Numbered from the stretch's first letter, positions 6,843 to 14,046 are shown. The stretch is 19,436 bases of DNA from an uncultured Clostridia bacterium (GCA_946487985.1 CAMLUY010000005.1:1-19436); one strand, 5' to 3'. Translations and numbers: made by a program. The notes: generated by a model not told the origin, from the sequence alone.

Positions 6843-7673
6843 TTATTTTTCAAAGTATGCAACGCCTACGCAGCCAGGGCCGGCATGAGTGCCTACGATG
6901 GGGCCAATGCCGCATATCTCTGAGAAGTCAATTCCATTATGTTCAAGCAAAAACAGACGCAGCTTTTCTGCGCGGCAAGGGTCGTTTGAGTGTGCATAAT
7001 ACATGGCCTTTGAGGTGTCAACATTTTGAACAAGCTTGCTGATCGCCTTCATGCCCAGGCTTAAACCTACTGCTTTTGAAATCATCTCCAACTTTTTGTT
7101 TTGCATTGTTACGATTGGCTTGATATTAAGCGCGGTTGCGGCTGCGCCCTTTACCACAGACAGCCGGCCGCCTTTGATGAGATATTTCAAATTGTCTACT
7201 ACTGCATAAAGCCTGAGCTTTTGCCGTAGCTCTTTCATGCCTTCTTCAAGCTGGTCAAGCGTAACGCCCTGTTTGACAAGTTTTATCCCTTCCATGACCA
7301 GAGCTTTATATGCAAAGGTCACTGTTTCGCTGTCGAATATGCGAACGCATGACCTGTCAAAGTTTTCGCTTGCAAGTCGCAGGCAGTTGAAAGAGCCAGA
7401 AAGCCCGCTTGAAAGGCTGATTACAAAGGCTTGGTCGCCTTGCGAAAGAACCTTGTTGATGGCGTTCGTGTACTCTTCAATATTGATTTGTGTGGTTTTT
7501 GGCAGATTTTTGCACTTTGCAAGTCGCTCAAAAAACTCCTGCGTAGTCATGTTCACTCCAACAATAAGCTCCTCATCGTCAAAGATGACTTTCATTGGCA
7601 GCAGTTCAATGCCAAGTTGCTCGGCTTCGGCGTTGTCGATTTCGCTTGTGCTGTCTACAATAAGCCTTATCAT
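6843..7673 (-). CDS. DegV family fatty-acid-binding protein (FakB-like)
   Basis: A 276-residue cytoplasmic protein with full-length DegV architecture. The N-terminal motif RLIVDSTSEI, the TTQINIEEY segment, the SLSSGLSGSFN loop, KGGRLS and the C-terminal GPIVGTHAGPGCVGVAYF are all family signatures. DegV/FakB proteins bind a fatty acid and present it to FakA for phosphorylation; FakA is not in the window. ATG 7673 is preceded by AAAGGGGT, nearly the same ribosome site as the divergent TetR gene. The promoter region overlaps the palindrome at 7719-7734, so control by the neighbouring TetR-type regulator is likely (inference). A strong terminator follows. Confidence 0.92.
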   Translation of the reverse strand: MIRLIVDSTSEIDNAEAEQLGIELLPMKVIFDDEELIVGVNMTTQEFFERLAKCKNLPKTTQINIEEYTNAINKVLSQGDQAFVISLSSGLSGSFNCLRLASENFDRSCVRIFDSETVTFAYKALVMEGIKLVKQGVTLDQLEEGMKELRQKLRLYAVVDNLKYLIKGGRLSVVKGAAATALNIKPIVTMQNKKLEMISKAVGLSLGMKAISKLVQNVDTSKAMYYAHSNDPCRAEKLRLFLLEHNGIDFSEICGIGPIVGTHAGPGCVGVAYFEK

Positions 7674-7718
7674 TTTTTACCCCTTTTTTGAAATTTACTT
7701 TACAATAGTTTTTCTTTG

Positions 7719-7734
7719 TGTTACATTTGTAACA
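7719..7734. promoter_or_regulatory. Palindromic operator between degV and the TetR-family gene
   Basis: TGTTAC-ATTT-GTAACA, a perfect 6-4-6 inverted repeat centred in the 140-bp divergent region. Its size, symmetry and position are those of a TetR-family operator. It lies in the expected upstream promoter region of degV and just before TTATAT (7742-7747), a possible -10 for the regulator gene. Confidence 0.65.
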
Positions 7735-7813
7735 GTTGGAATTATATCATTTGTACTTTCACATCGCAATAATAATAACAAGAAAAAGCAGTACTGTGAT
7801 AAAAGGGGTAAAA

Positions 7814-8377
7814 ATGTATCAGATTTGCGACCGAAAAAACAAAACAAACCTATTCGTGCGCCAGTGCATTACAGAGGCGCTGTTTTCACTGCTTGAAAAG
7901 CAGGATTTTGAAAGCATAACCATTACAGACATCATAAAAAAGGCGGGCGTAAGCCGAATGGGCTTTTACCGAAACTTTGTCGACAAGAAAGGGGTGATTG
8001 AGGCCTTTATTTTTGACAAGTTTGTTGAAACAGTCAACGACATCAAATCCAAGAGAGAGCTGAATTTTCAAATCAGCAGCATCATGCAAACAACGCTGCA
8101 AAACTTTCAAAAGTATTCAAAGTATATCAAGCTGTTTTTGGATAAAAATCTTGACAGCCTGCTGTATGAATGCTATCACAAAGCTTTTTACACGCTTTAT
8201 GGTGACAGGCGGCAAAGCCAAATTCGACAATACGCAAACGAAATGTTTATTGGCGAGCTGTTCAATCTTGAAATGTGCTGGGTGAGAAATGGCATGCAGC
8301 AGACACCCGAGCAGTTGGCAAAGATATACTATCAGATTATGAAGCTGCGCAGTAATGAAAGCTTTGATATTAAATAA
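7814..8377 (+). CDS. TetR family transcriptional regulator
   Basis: A 187-residue one-component repressor. ATG 7814 is preferred over the in-frame ATG at 7736 because AAAGGGG lies 5 bases upstream and the upstream ATG would fall within the operator region. Residues about 12-60 form the TetR helix-turn-helix: ITITDIIKKAGVSRMGFYRN then FVDKKGVIEAF, matching the family pattern closely. The C-terminal half is helical and would bind an unidentified ligand. It is divergent from degV and shares a palindromic operator with it, so it probably represses itself and degV; a fatty acid or acyl derivative is a plausible inducer, by inference only. A bidirectional terminator follows. Confidence 0.9.
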   Translation: MYQICDRKNKTNLFVRQCITEALFSLLEKQDFESITITDIIKKAGVSRMGFYRNFVDKKGVIEAFIFDKFVETVNDIKSKRELNFQISSIMQTTLQNFQKYSKYIKLFLDKNLDSLLYECYHKAFYTLYGDRRQSQIRQYANEMFIGELFNLEMCWVRNGMQQTPEQLAKIYYQIMKLRSNESFDIK

Positions 8378-8387
8378 AATACAAAAT

Positions 8388-8443
8388 AAAAAAGCCCGAC
8401 CTTGATCACGCTTTAAAGTGGCGCTTTATGGGCTGGGTTTTTT
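8388..8443. terminator. Bidirectional terminator between the TetR gene and the convergent unknown gene
   Basis: AGCCC (8393-8397) pairs with GGGCT (8430-8434), with A-run and T-run on the outer sides in both directions (TTTTTT at 8438-8443; TTTTTTATTTT on the minus strand). The loop is long (about 32 bases) and itself has short pairings. Confidence 0.65.
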
Positions 8444-8540
8444 GTATTTATTTTTCCCCAGGCGGTTTTTAATCTGTCTGGGCGGCCTTTATTAGGAATA
8501 TTTTTTTCAGTTTTTGGGATTTTATTGATGTCGCGTGCAA

Positions 8541-9154
8541 TTATTTTTCCTTTTCAGCTTGAAGTTGTTCCCGTTTTTTCAAGAAGTCAATCTGCTTGAA
8601 AACCTCTGACCAGTTGTCTGGCAGTGCGGGCTCTTGATAGTACGCCTTCATTTTATCGTCAAAAGTGAAAATCTGTATTGTTTCGAATATGGCTGCTTTA
8701 TGGCCGTACTTTTGCAATACAACAAGGTAGTACTTCAAATATGTGATATAATTTTTCATTGCGCTCAAAGTCAGACAGTCTGGAAACTTTCTGTACAGTG
8801 GCGAATCCTTATCCTGCAAAAATGTTCTTTGAAATGAATCGGGATTTGTGTAGCGATTCTTCGTGCAGGCAAAGCCCTCAATGATTTCATTCCAATAGTT
8901 TTTGATGTAGGGCGTAATGTCACAACCTGCTGCTCGCAGGCGCTCGACAAGAAAATGGTTGATCTGTTTGTTCAGCTGGCCTATTTGATGACGAAGCTGT
9001 ATGCGCTCGACAAGCTCGGCGTTTTCCTCGTTTGTAAGGTCAACCACTTTTTTTCGGTGTCGTTTTTCCAGTACAGCACACGAACATTGCAAAGCACGTG
9101 GTTGCAATGCTTTAAAAGGCGCTGCTCCTGTTTGAGAATTGCTTTAAGTTCCAT
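8541..9154 (-). CDS. Unknown helical protein, probably read through a -1 frameshift
   Basis: Not recognised. From ATG 9154 the minus strand reads MELKAILKQEQRLLKHCNHV, then LCNVRVLYWKNDTEKK, and stops about 21 codons after a 7-A run. The -1 frame from that run continues as VVDLTNEENAELVERIQL and runs 168 residues to 8541. The junction (9053-9047) is A-AAA-AAG in zero-frame phase, the classic bacterial -1 slippery heptamer, and the join gives a coherent 204-residue charged helical protein with a coiled-coil-like stretch at about residues 38-65. Alternatives are initiation at ATG 9107 or GTG 9047 in the long frame, or a homopolymer indel. There is no ribosome site before 9154; a TGGTATAAT extended -10 lies only 5 bases upstream, suggesting a leaderless transcript. 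Confidence 0.55.
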
Positions 9155-9159
9155 AATCA

Positions 9160-9168
9160 ATTATACCA
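9160..9168 (-). promoter_or_regulatory. Extended -10 promoter element directly before the ATG at 9154
   Basis: On the minus strand TGGTATAAT ends 5 bases before the ATG, with no good -35 and no Shine-Dalgarno. Transcription would begin at or next to the start codon. Confidence 0.4.
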
Positions 9169-9229
9169 CACATTACACAAAAAATAAAGGGGGTATTTGT
9201 AATTTTCTTAAAAATAGCGAATTATGTCG

Positions 9230-9265
9230 AAAAACACGGCAAAAGGGCAGACAGATTCAATGCCG
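9230..9265 (-). terminator. Candidate terminator of the cwlD-like gene
   Basis: Minus-strand CGGCA (9265-9261) pairs with TGCCG (9241-9237) across an 18-base loop and is followed by TGTTTTT. The stem is only 5 bp, so it is weak. The T-run overlaps a TGTCGAA motif at 9225-9231. Confidence 0.4.
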
Positions 9266-9303
9266 AGCCAGGCTTTTTATAGTTTCTGCTGAGCAAAAAC
9301 GCG

Positions 9304-9990
9304 CTACATTTTGAAGTAGGAGAGAATGCCGGCAAGAAGTGAATAGCAAAATTCCTGGCAATAGTCGTCTGAAATCAAGTTTGACTCTTCCTGCGGGTTG
9401 GACAAAAAGCCGCATTCGACAAGCACTGATGGCATGCTTGCGCAGTTCAGCACGAAATAGTCGCCAACCGACACATACTCTCTTGCATTGTCAAAGGATT
9501 GGCAGAGCGAGCCTTGCACAGATTTTGCAAGCTCATATCCCTCATCACTGCCCTTTGCATAAAAGACAAATGCGCCATTGCTTGATGGCAGGGGGAAGGC
9601 GTTCATATGCAGGCTGATCATAATGTCTGCGCCGCTTGAATTGATGATGGACTTGCGCCTTTCCATTTCGCTTTTCTTTTTGTTTGGCGCGCTTTCGTCA
9701 TACAGACCGTTCATGTCTGAGCGGGTCATTATCACATCAATGCCATAGTCGGCGCACAGCTCTTTCAGACGCAGCGCATATTTGAGATTCAGCTCGCTTT
9801 CAGTGACCCCAGTTTGCCTGCCGACCGCACCGCCATCACGACCGCCATGCCCAGCATCAATGACAATGGTGTACTGCGCTTTGGGCACAGCTGATGCAGA
9901 AATCACGCTTATCGAAATTATGCTTGCAAAAACAATGGCAATAACAAGCGCGATGATCAATGTTCTTTTTTTAATAGTGAAAAATCTCAT
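9304..9990 (-). CDS. cwlD: N-acetylmuramoyl-L-alanine amidase, CwlD-like
   Basis: A zinc amidase (Amidase_3 family) of 228 residues, near the size of Bacillus CwlD. Residues about 10-34 are a membrane anchor or signal. The catalytic domain shows all expected residues: His48 in DAGHGG, Glu64 in VTESELNLKYAL, His128 in SLHMNA and Glu192 in VECGFLSNP. CwlD removes peptide side chains from peptidoglycan so that muramic delta-lactam can be made in the spore cortex. The single short domain without SH3 or SPOR repeats, and the sporulation genes nearby, favour CwlD over a vegetative autolysin, but that choice is inference. No Shine-Dalgarno precedes ATG 9990. It is divergent from the accessory patch at 10139. 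Confidence 0.85.
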   Translation of the reverse strand: MRFFTIKKRTLIIALVIAIVFASIISISVISASAVPKAQYTIVIDAGHGGRDGGAVGRQTGVTESELNLKYALRLKELCADYGIDVIMTRSDMNGLYDESAPNKKKSEMERRKSIINSSGADIMISLHMNAFPLPSSNGAFVFYAKGSDEGYELAKSVQGSLCQSFDNAREYVSVGDYFVLNCASMPSVLVECGFLSNPQEESNLISDDYCQEFCYSLLAGILSYFKM

Positions 9991-10138
9991 ATTGTAGTTT
10001 ATTATCTAAAAATTATTATATAACAAACTCAATAGAAATTTTTAAAAAATGGCACACTCTATTGCTTTTACAAATTTTCAATGATAGCCTCTTCTTGTAA
10101 ACAAAAAAGTTTGAAATAAAAGGAGAATGTGGTAAAAT

Positions 10139-10703
10139 ATGAGTGTATTTAATGAACTGATACAAATTGATAACAAAGGGGATATAGTTTATAATAGATG
10201 GATTGAATGGTATCACTTTTTAATTCCAAATAAGCCTGACTGGTTTAGACAATTTTTACGAAGATTTGTAGCTTTGTTTGGACACTGTAAGACTTGCACG
10301 GTTTTAGATGGCTGTTATTTTGTTGAAAGGATTATGCCAAATTTACCCTTACATATAAATTGTGACTGCAAAAAACTTGACAAGTCTTTTGCAACAGTCA
10401 AATCAAATGCTAAAGCTGAATGCGATATACGTAAATTTACTGACTATGTTTTCAAAGATAATACAAGTGGTAAAAAACAAATATTTTTAAATCTAGGACG
10501 CCTTCTTTTTGCAACAAGAATTCTGTACACAAGCATTAAAAAATTATCTATTAGGAAACTACAAACTTAAAACTTTAAATTCAAGAGGACAGAGGCTGGC
10601 AATTCCTATAACATTAAATTCATTCTCATTTTATAGTGGTTGGATGATGTATCCAGAAGGTTTAATAAAAAACACTACACCATTTGGAGGTTGGATAAAG
10701 TGA
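10139..10703 (+). pseudogene. Frameshifted toxin-like gene (MuF-like linker plus DUF6883-like domain)
   Basis: Two overlapping frames make one recognisable protein. Frame 1 (10139-10570) encodes residues with GHCKTCTVLDGCYF and MPNLPLHINCDC, a Cys/His arrangement like the end of phage MuF/SPP1 gp7 head proteins and some toxin carriers, then AECDIRKFTDYVFKD and GKKQIFLNLG. The expected continuation is in the other frame (open 10497-10703): DAFFLQQEFCTQALKNYL, GNYKLKTLNSRGQRLAI and SGWMMYPEGLIKNTTPFGG. The break lies at about 10490-10500 (net +1). The second part resembles DUF6883-type domains from polymorphic toxins, from memory of the motif order. AGGAGA lies about 12 bases before the ATG. 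The TGA at 10701-10703 overlaps the next gene's GTG. AT-rich, probably acquired. A sequencing indel is possible. Confidence 0.55.
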
Positions 10704-11185
10704 AAAAATATGATTTAATATGTTTAAAAAATGATTCACCATATAAAAAGTATGGTGTGGAAAGGAATATACACGGAATGATTATTGATGTCTTGCAAAA
10801 TCATGTTCAAGTTCTGTTTTTTAATCCACGTAATAATGATGAATTTACTTTAATTAATGTAAATAAAAGTGACATTGCCCTAGACAAAGAAGTGGTTTCA
10901 GAAAATATTAAAAGTCTATTAGGGGAAAATATTGAAAAATTAAAATCAAGAGAAAATTACATTTTTACATCACCAAAATTTAAATTATTTGACAAGGTTG
11001 AATTGATTGTTGAAAAAGAAAAATATTCGAAATTTGGATTGCACAAAGGATATATTGGTTTTGTTATAGATAATATTGTAATAAACAATAGTGTTGAAGT
11101 AGACTTCACAGACTTAGGCAAAAATCGCCTATATGACGGGGAAACATTTTCAATAAGCATCGATGACTTAAAAATAGTAAAATAA
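10700..11185 (+). CDS. Immunity-like protein with two DUF4926-like modules
   Basis: A 161-residue cytoplasmic protein. GTG 10700 is chosen because GGAGG (10686-10690) sits 9 bases upstream and it overlaps the preceding stop; the in-frame ATG at 10640 lies inside the preceding toxin-like frame. It starts VKKYDLICLKNDSPYKKYGV. Two similar halves are visible: residues about 1-60 (DLICLKND...YGVERNIHGMIIDVL...VLFF) and about 95-160 (DKVELIVEKEKYSKFGLHKG, then YIGFVIDN...VEVDF...SISIDDLKIV). The pattern of a short beta-barrel with YxKxGxxKGxxGxV resembles DUF4926, a family often found beside toxin-like genes. Its position right after the broken toxin-like gene suggests immunity; neither toxin nor immunity action is shown by the sequence alone. 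Confidence 0.65.
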   Translation: MKKYDLICLKNDSPYKKYGVERNIHGMIIDVLQNHVQVLFFNPRNNDEFTLINVNKSDIALDKEVVSENIKSLLGENIEKLKSRENYIFTSPKFKLFDKVELIVEKEKYSKFGLHKGYIGFVIDNIVINNSVEVDFTDLGKNRLYDGETFSISIDDLKIVK

Positions 11186-11235
11186 AGTTGAAAATTTTTG
11201 CTATCTGTAAGCGGTAAATTATGGCAGGAGTAAAA

Positions 11236-11622
11236 ATGGAAAATAAAAATATATATGATAAAATATTTGAAAAGAGATGTGCAGTTTGTGGGCAAAAATA
11301 TATGGCTGATGTCTATGACCAGGGCGAATGCTCAAATTGTGGGTGGTATAATGGCAAAATGTATAGCGAATTCCCTGACAATGTAATATTTTCGAATTTA
11401 ATTTCATTAAACAAAGCTAAACAATTATATAGCGATGGCAAACCTTTGAAACCCGACTTAGATGATTTTCTTGAAGCATTTGAATTTTATGGAGAAACAG
11501 GATTTGAATATAATAATGTCGGTTTTTCTATGTTCAGAAATGGCGAAAGCGGTATTGAATTTAGTTGGGGGCCAGAGCCGAATGGCACTATATATTTCAA
11601 AAACAAAGAAGATTTTGTTTAA
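11236..11622 (+). CDS. Cysteine-rich CPCC-like protein, probably truncated by a stop
   Basis: A 128-residue protein starting at ATG 11236 (AGGAG 5 bases upstream). Residues about 12-35 hold two CxxC pairs, CAVCGQKY and CSNCGWYNG, a zinc-ribbon-like knuckle resembling the CPCC cysteine-rich family of toxin-island proteins. The rest is acidic and contains SLNKAKQLYSDGKP and IEFSWGPEPNGTIYF. After the TAA at 11620-11622 the same frame continues for 22 codons (NAKIGNEYVRDIWDKVENPS, then YL) to TAA 11689-11691, and that tail looks like genuine protein end. A single-base change to TAA is therefore likely. It is the third gene of the AT-rich patch, before a terminator. Confidence 0.6.
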   Translation: MENKNIYDKIFEKRCAVCGQKYMADVYDQGECSNCGWYNGKMYSEFPDNVIFSNLISLNKAKQLYSDGKPLKPDLDDFLEAFEFYGETGFEYNNVGFSMFRNGESGIEFSWGPEPNGTIYFKNKEDFV

Positions 11623-11724
11623 AATGCAAAAATCGGCAACGAATATGTAAGGGATATTTGGGATAAGGTTGAAAACCCAAGCTATTTGTAAAAAAATTTG
11701 AGGTGCGAAAAAAGTTGTCAGAAT

Positions 11725-11752
11725 GCATATCCGTGATGGATATGCGTTTTTT
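11725..11752 (+). terminator. Terminator of the toxin/immunity patch
   Basis: GCATATCC (11725-11732), loop GTGAT, GGATATGC (11738-11745), then GTTTTTT. The stem matches the terminator at 5379-5396 in 7 of 7 core base pairs. Confidence 0.85.
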
Positions 11753-11824
11753 GTTATCAATGTTTGGCATCTGGGCGGAAAGTGGTGCAATGAATTTGTT
11801 ATTGGCACAACGTGCTTTGCATCG

Positions 11825-11854
11825 TTGACAATATGGTGGCGGCTGTGATATCAT
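11825..11854 (+). promoter_or_regulatory. Promoter of the SH3-like membrane protein gene
   Basis: Perfect TTGACA (11825-11830), an 18-base spacer and TATCAT (11849-11854), 36 bases before the ATG at 11891. Confidence 0.55.
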
Positions 11855-11890
11855 AATTGAAACCGCATGAGTTGGCTGTTGGGGGGGATG

Positions 11891-12562
11891 ATGGAGAGAG
11901 GAATTTCTGACTTTTGTAGGATTTTTCTTTTATGCATGGCGCTTTTTGCTGCAATTTTCTTATGGCAGCCGGCAGTTCTGTCTCAAAGCGATGGTGATGT
12001 CAGCCAAATCGAGCGCTATGCCTTTGTGCAGGGTGAAAGCTGTCAGGTCATCGCATCATATGCATACTTTTACAGCCAACCTGATTTTGACAGTGAAAGG
12101 TTGAAAGCTGGCGATGAGTATATTCTTTTGCAGCATGGTGAAATCCTGCAAGTGGAGGGCGTGGACGGCGACTTCGTGCTCTCGTCATGCGAAAAAGGAA
12201 GCGGCTATATATATCAATACTATCTTTCGCAGAGCCAGTCGCTCACGGTCTATCCCGTGTTCAATGGCAGCGTTCGAAATGATGGAGCGGCCATTTATGA
12301 CATTGACGGTAAGCCGACAAGCTTTACGGCAAAGGCGGGACAAGGCGTCTATATTTACAATGGGTTCAAAGACCAGGGGGATTTCACAAGCCTGCAAATT
12401 GTACTTGAAGATGGTCAGCTCTATAATGGGCTAATGAAAAATGTCGACATCAAGCCAGACGGAGTAAGCGGGCTGCTGATTGTTGGCGTGTCAATTATCG
12501 CCTGCTGCGTGACAATCATACTAACCATTGTGTTTTTAAAGAAAAAGAAGAAGGTAAAGTAA
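11891..12562 (+). CDS. Membrane-anchored protein with two SH3-like domains
   Basis: Unknown 223-residue protein. The start is taken at ATG 11891 behind a run of seven G's that can serve as ribosome site; ATG 11888 is equally possible, while ATG 11867 has no ribosome site. Residues about 9-29 are a signal peptide or membrane anchor, and residues about 193-217 are a second hydrophobic helix followed by KKKKKVK, so the middle part should be outside the cell with the C-terminus in the cytoplasm. Between them are two beta-rich segments: about 47-110 (AYFYSQPDFDSERLKAGDEY...GEILQVEG) and about 125-190 (AAIYDIDGKPTSF...YIYNGF...LEDGQLYNGLM), like bacterial SH3 domains. Seventeen bases separate it from the Smr gene, so they are probably cotranscribed. 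Confidence 0.65.
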   Translation: MERGISDFCRIFLLCMALFAAIFLWQPAVLSQSDGDVSQIERYAFVQGESCQVIASYAYFYSQPDFDSERLKAGDEYILLQHGEILQVEGVDGDFVLSSCEKGSGYIYQYYLSQSQSLTVYPVFNGSVRNDGAAIYDIDGKPTSFTAKAGQGVYIYNGFKDQGDFTSLQIVLEDGQLYNGLMKNVDIKPDGVSGLLIVGVSIIACCVTIILTIVFLKKKKKVK

Positions 12563-12579
12563 CAAAAGAAGGAGGGCGA

Positions 12580-12921
12580 ATGCTCAAATTTATAGACCTA
12601 AAAAAAGAGAACTGCTCGGTTGAGTATGCCCTCGCAGTTGTGGAAATAGAGATTGAAAGTTGCGCGCGTGAAGGCGTTGTTGCAATCAAGGTGTTGCACG
12701 GCTATGGCAGTCACGGCAAGGGCGGCGCAATTTTGGTGGAGCTGCGAAAGGCGCTTTCTCTTTGGAAGAGGCAGAAAAAGATAAAGGACTTCTTCGGCGG
12801 GGACAAGTGGGAGGTATTCAACCCTCAGACCTTTGAAATTTTGCAGCGTGATAAAACCATCTATGGCGATGCCGACCTCGGCAACGCCAATCCTGGCATC
12901 ACAATAATTGAGTTGCCATAA
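12580..12921 (+). CDS. Small Smr-domain protein
   Basis: A 113-residue stand-alone Smr (small MutS-related) domain protein with GGAGGG just upstream of ATG 12580. The core motif VLHGYGSHGKGGAILVELRK (residues 38-57) matches the Smr HGxGxGxL loop, and helix-strand order fits. The N-terminal LDLHG motif is replaced by IDLKKEN (residues 5-11), so one of the two conserved nuclease-linked elements is missing. Smr domains are nicking or RNA-cleaving nucleases in some proteins and mere nucleic-acid binders in others; which applies is not decided here. A terminator follows. Confidence 0.8.
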   Translation: MLKFIDLKKENCSVEYALAVVEIEIESCAREGVVAIKVLHGYGSHGKGGAILVELRKALSLWKRQKKIKDFFGGDKWEVFNPQTFEILQRDKTIYGDADLGNANPGITIIELP

Positions 12922-12991
12922 CCAGTCTTCTAAAATTGTCATAAACGTATTTCTGCGCAATATGTGCAATTTTGCAAAAATATGATTTTTC

Positions 12992-13024
12992 AAAAAAATG
13001 CCTGCTAAAATGCAGGCGTTTTTG
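12992..13024 (+). terminator. Terminator after the Smr gene
   Basis: GCCTGC (13000-13005), loop TAAAAT, GCAGGC (13012-13017), then GTTTTTG, with a matching A-run on the left arm. Confidence 0.85.
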
Positions 13025-13086
13025 TTTGACGATGATCTTTGCGGCTGTTTTTTTTGCAGCAAATTTTCGACAAAGAACTTTTGCTC

Positions 13087-13115
13087 TTGCAAATTGTTTT
13101 AAAAAATGATATCAT
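13087..13115 (+). promoter_or_regulatory. Promoter of the radical SAM gene, giving a leaderless start
   Basis: TTGCAA (13087-13092), a 17-base spacer and TATCAT (13110-13115). The -10 ends 6 bases before the ATG at 13122 and there is no Shine-Dalgarno, so the transcript probably begins at the ATG. A TTCGACA (0A-box complement) lies at 13066-13072. Confidence 0.5.
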
Positions 13116-13121
13116 CAAATC

Positions 13122-13961
13122 ATGAAATGTTTTGACTGCCCTAGGCGCTGCGGCGTTGACCGAAGCAAGGCAAAAGGCTTTTGCAATGAGGGTGAGAAAA
13201 TACGCGTTGCCAAAGTAATTGAAAATTTTGCTTGGGAAGAGCCATGTATCAGCGGCGAAAAAGGTGCGCTTGCCATCTTTTTTTCTGGCTGCAATTTGCG
13301 TTGCAGCTTCTGTCAAAATTATGAAATCAGTCATGTGGGAAAAGGTGAGGAGTTTTCGCCTGATGAGTTTCGTGAATTTTTGCTGTCCTTTGACCTTGAA
13401 AAGTTCAGCTCGATTGACCTTATCACGCCCACGCATTTTTCAAGCGCGTTGATTGCTGCGCTTGATGGCTGCCGCCTGCCATTGCCTGTGGTGTGGAATT
13501 CAAGCGGCTATGAAGCGCCAGCAATGATTGAGCGGCTTGACAAGATTGTTGATGTCTTTTTGCCAGATTTTAAATATTATTCAGACCAGAACGGACAAGC
13601 GTTTTCAAAAGCAGGTGACTATTTTGCTGTGGCAAGCGAAGCTGTAAAGAAGATGCGCCAGCTGCGGCCTGTCGACAAATTTGAAAATGGTCTGCTTGTT
13701 CGAGGGCTTCTCATCAGACATCTGCTGCTGCCTGGGCAGGTTCGTGACAGTATGGCGGTACTTGATTTTATCGCCCAAAATTTGAAAGGCAGTATGGTCA
13801 GTCTGATGAGCCAGTTCACGCCGCAGAAGTTTGGACCGCACAGAAAAGTGCTGCCGCTCGAATACAAAGCTCTGCTTGCTCACGCCGAGAAACTGGGACT
13901 TGATAGCGGATATTTTCAAGATATATCTGCTGCTGACGAAAATTTTGTGCCCGAGTTTTAA
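13122..13961 (+). CDS. Radical SAM protein of the PflX/COG1313 type
   Basis: A 279-residue Fe-S protein related to pyruvate formate-lyase activating enzymes. The radical SAM cluster motif CxxxCxxC is Cys57-Cys61-Cys64 in FFSGCNLRCSFCQNYEISH. The N-terminus adds four cysteines in CFDCPRRCGVDR...GFC (Cys3, 6, 10, 21), typical of this subfamily and suggesting a second metal site. EEPCISGEKG, DLITPTHF, WNSSGYE, VDVFLPDFKYY, GLLIRHLLLPG and VSLMSQFTP follow in the usual family order. The substrate of this subfamily is not known to me. The partner glycyl-radical enzyme is absent from the window. It appears monocistronic. Confidence 0.9.
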   Translation: MKCFDCPRRCGVDRSKAKGFCNEGEKIRVAKVIENFAWEEPCISGEKGALAIFFSGCNLRCSFCQNYEISHVGKGEEFSPDEFREFLLSFDLEKFSSIDLITPTHFSSALIAALDGCRLPLPVVWNSSGYEAPAMIERLDKIVDVFLPDFKYYSDQNGQAFSKAGDYFAVASEAVKKMRQLRPVDKFENGLLVRGLLIRHLLLPGQVRDSMAVLDFIAQNLKGSMVSLMSQFTPQKFGPHRKVLPLEYKALLAHAEKLGLDSGYFQDISAADENFVPEF

Positions 13962-13966
13962 TTTGT

Positions 13967-13996
13967 TTGACATGTGTGAGGCAAAAGATTTAAAAT
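13967..13996 (+). promoter_or_regulatory. Promoter of the small membrane protein gene
   Basis: Perfect TTGACA (13967-13972), an 18-base spacer and TAAAAT (13991-13996). The short leader has an imperfect hairpin GCCCAAC...GTTGGC at about 14009-14029. Confidence 0.55.
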
Positions 13997-14046
13997 GATG
14001 GTGAAGCTGCCCAACTGAACAGCTGTTGGCGGCAAAAGAGGAGATT

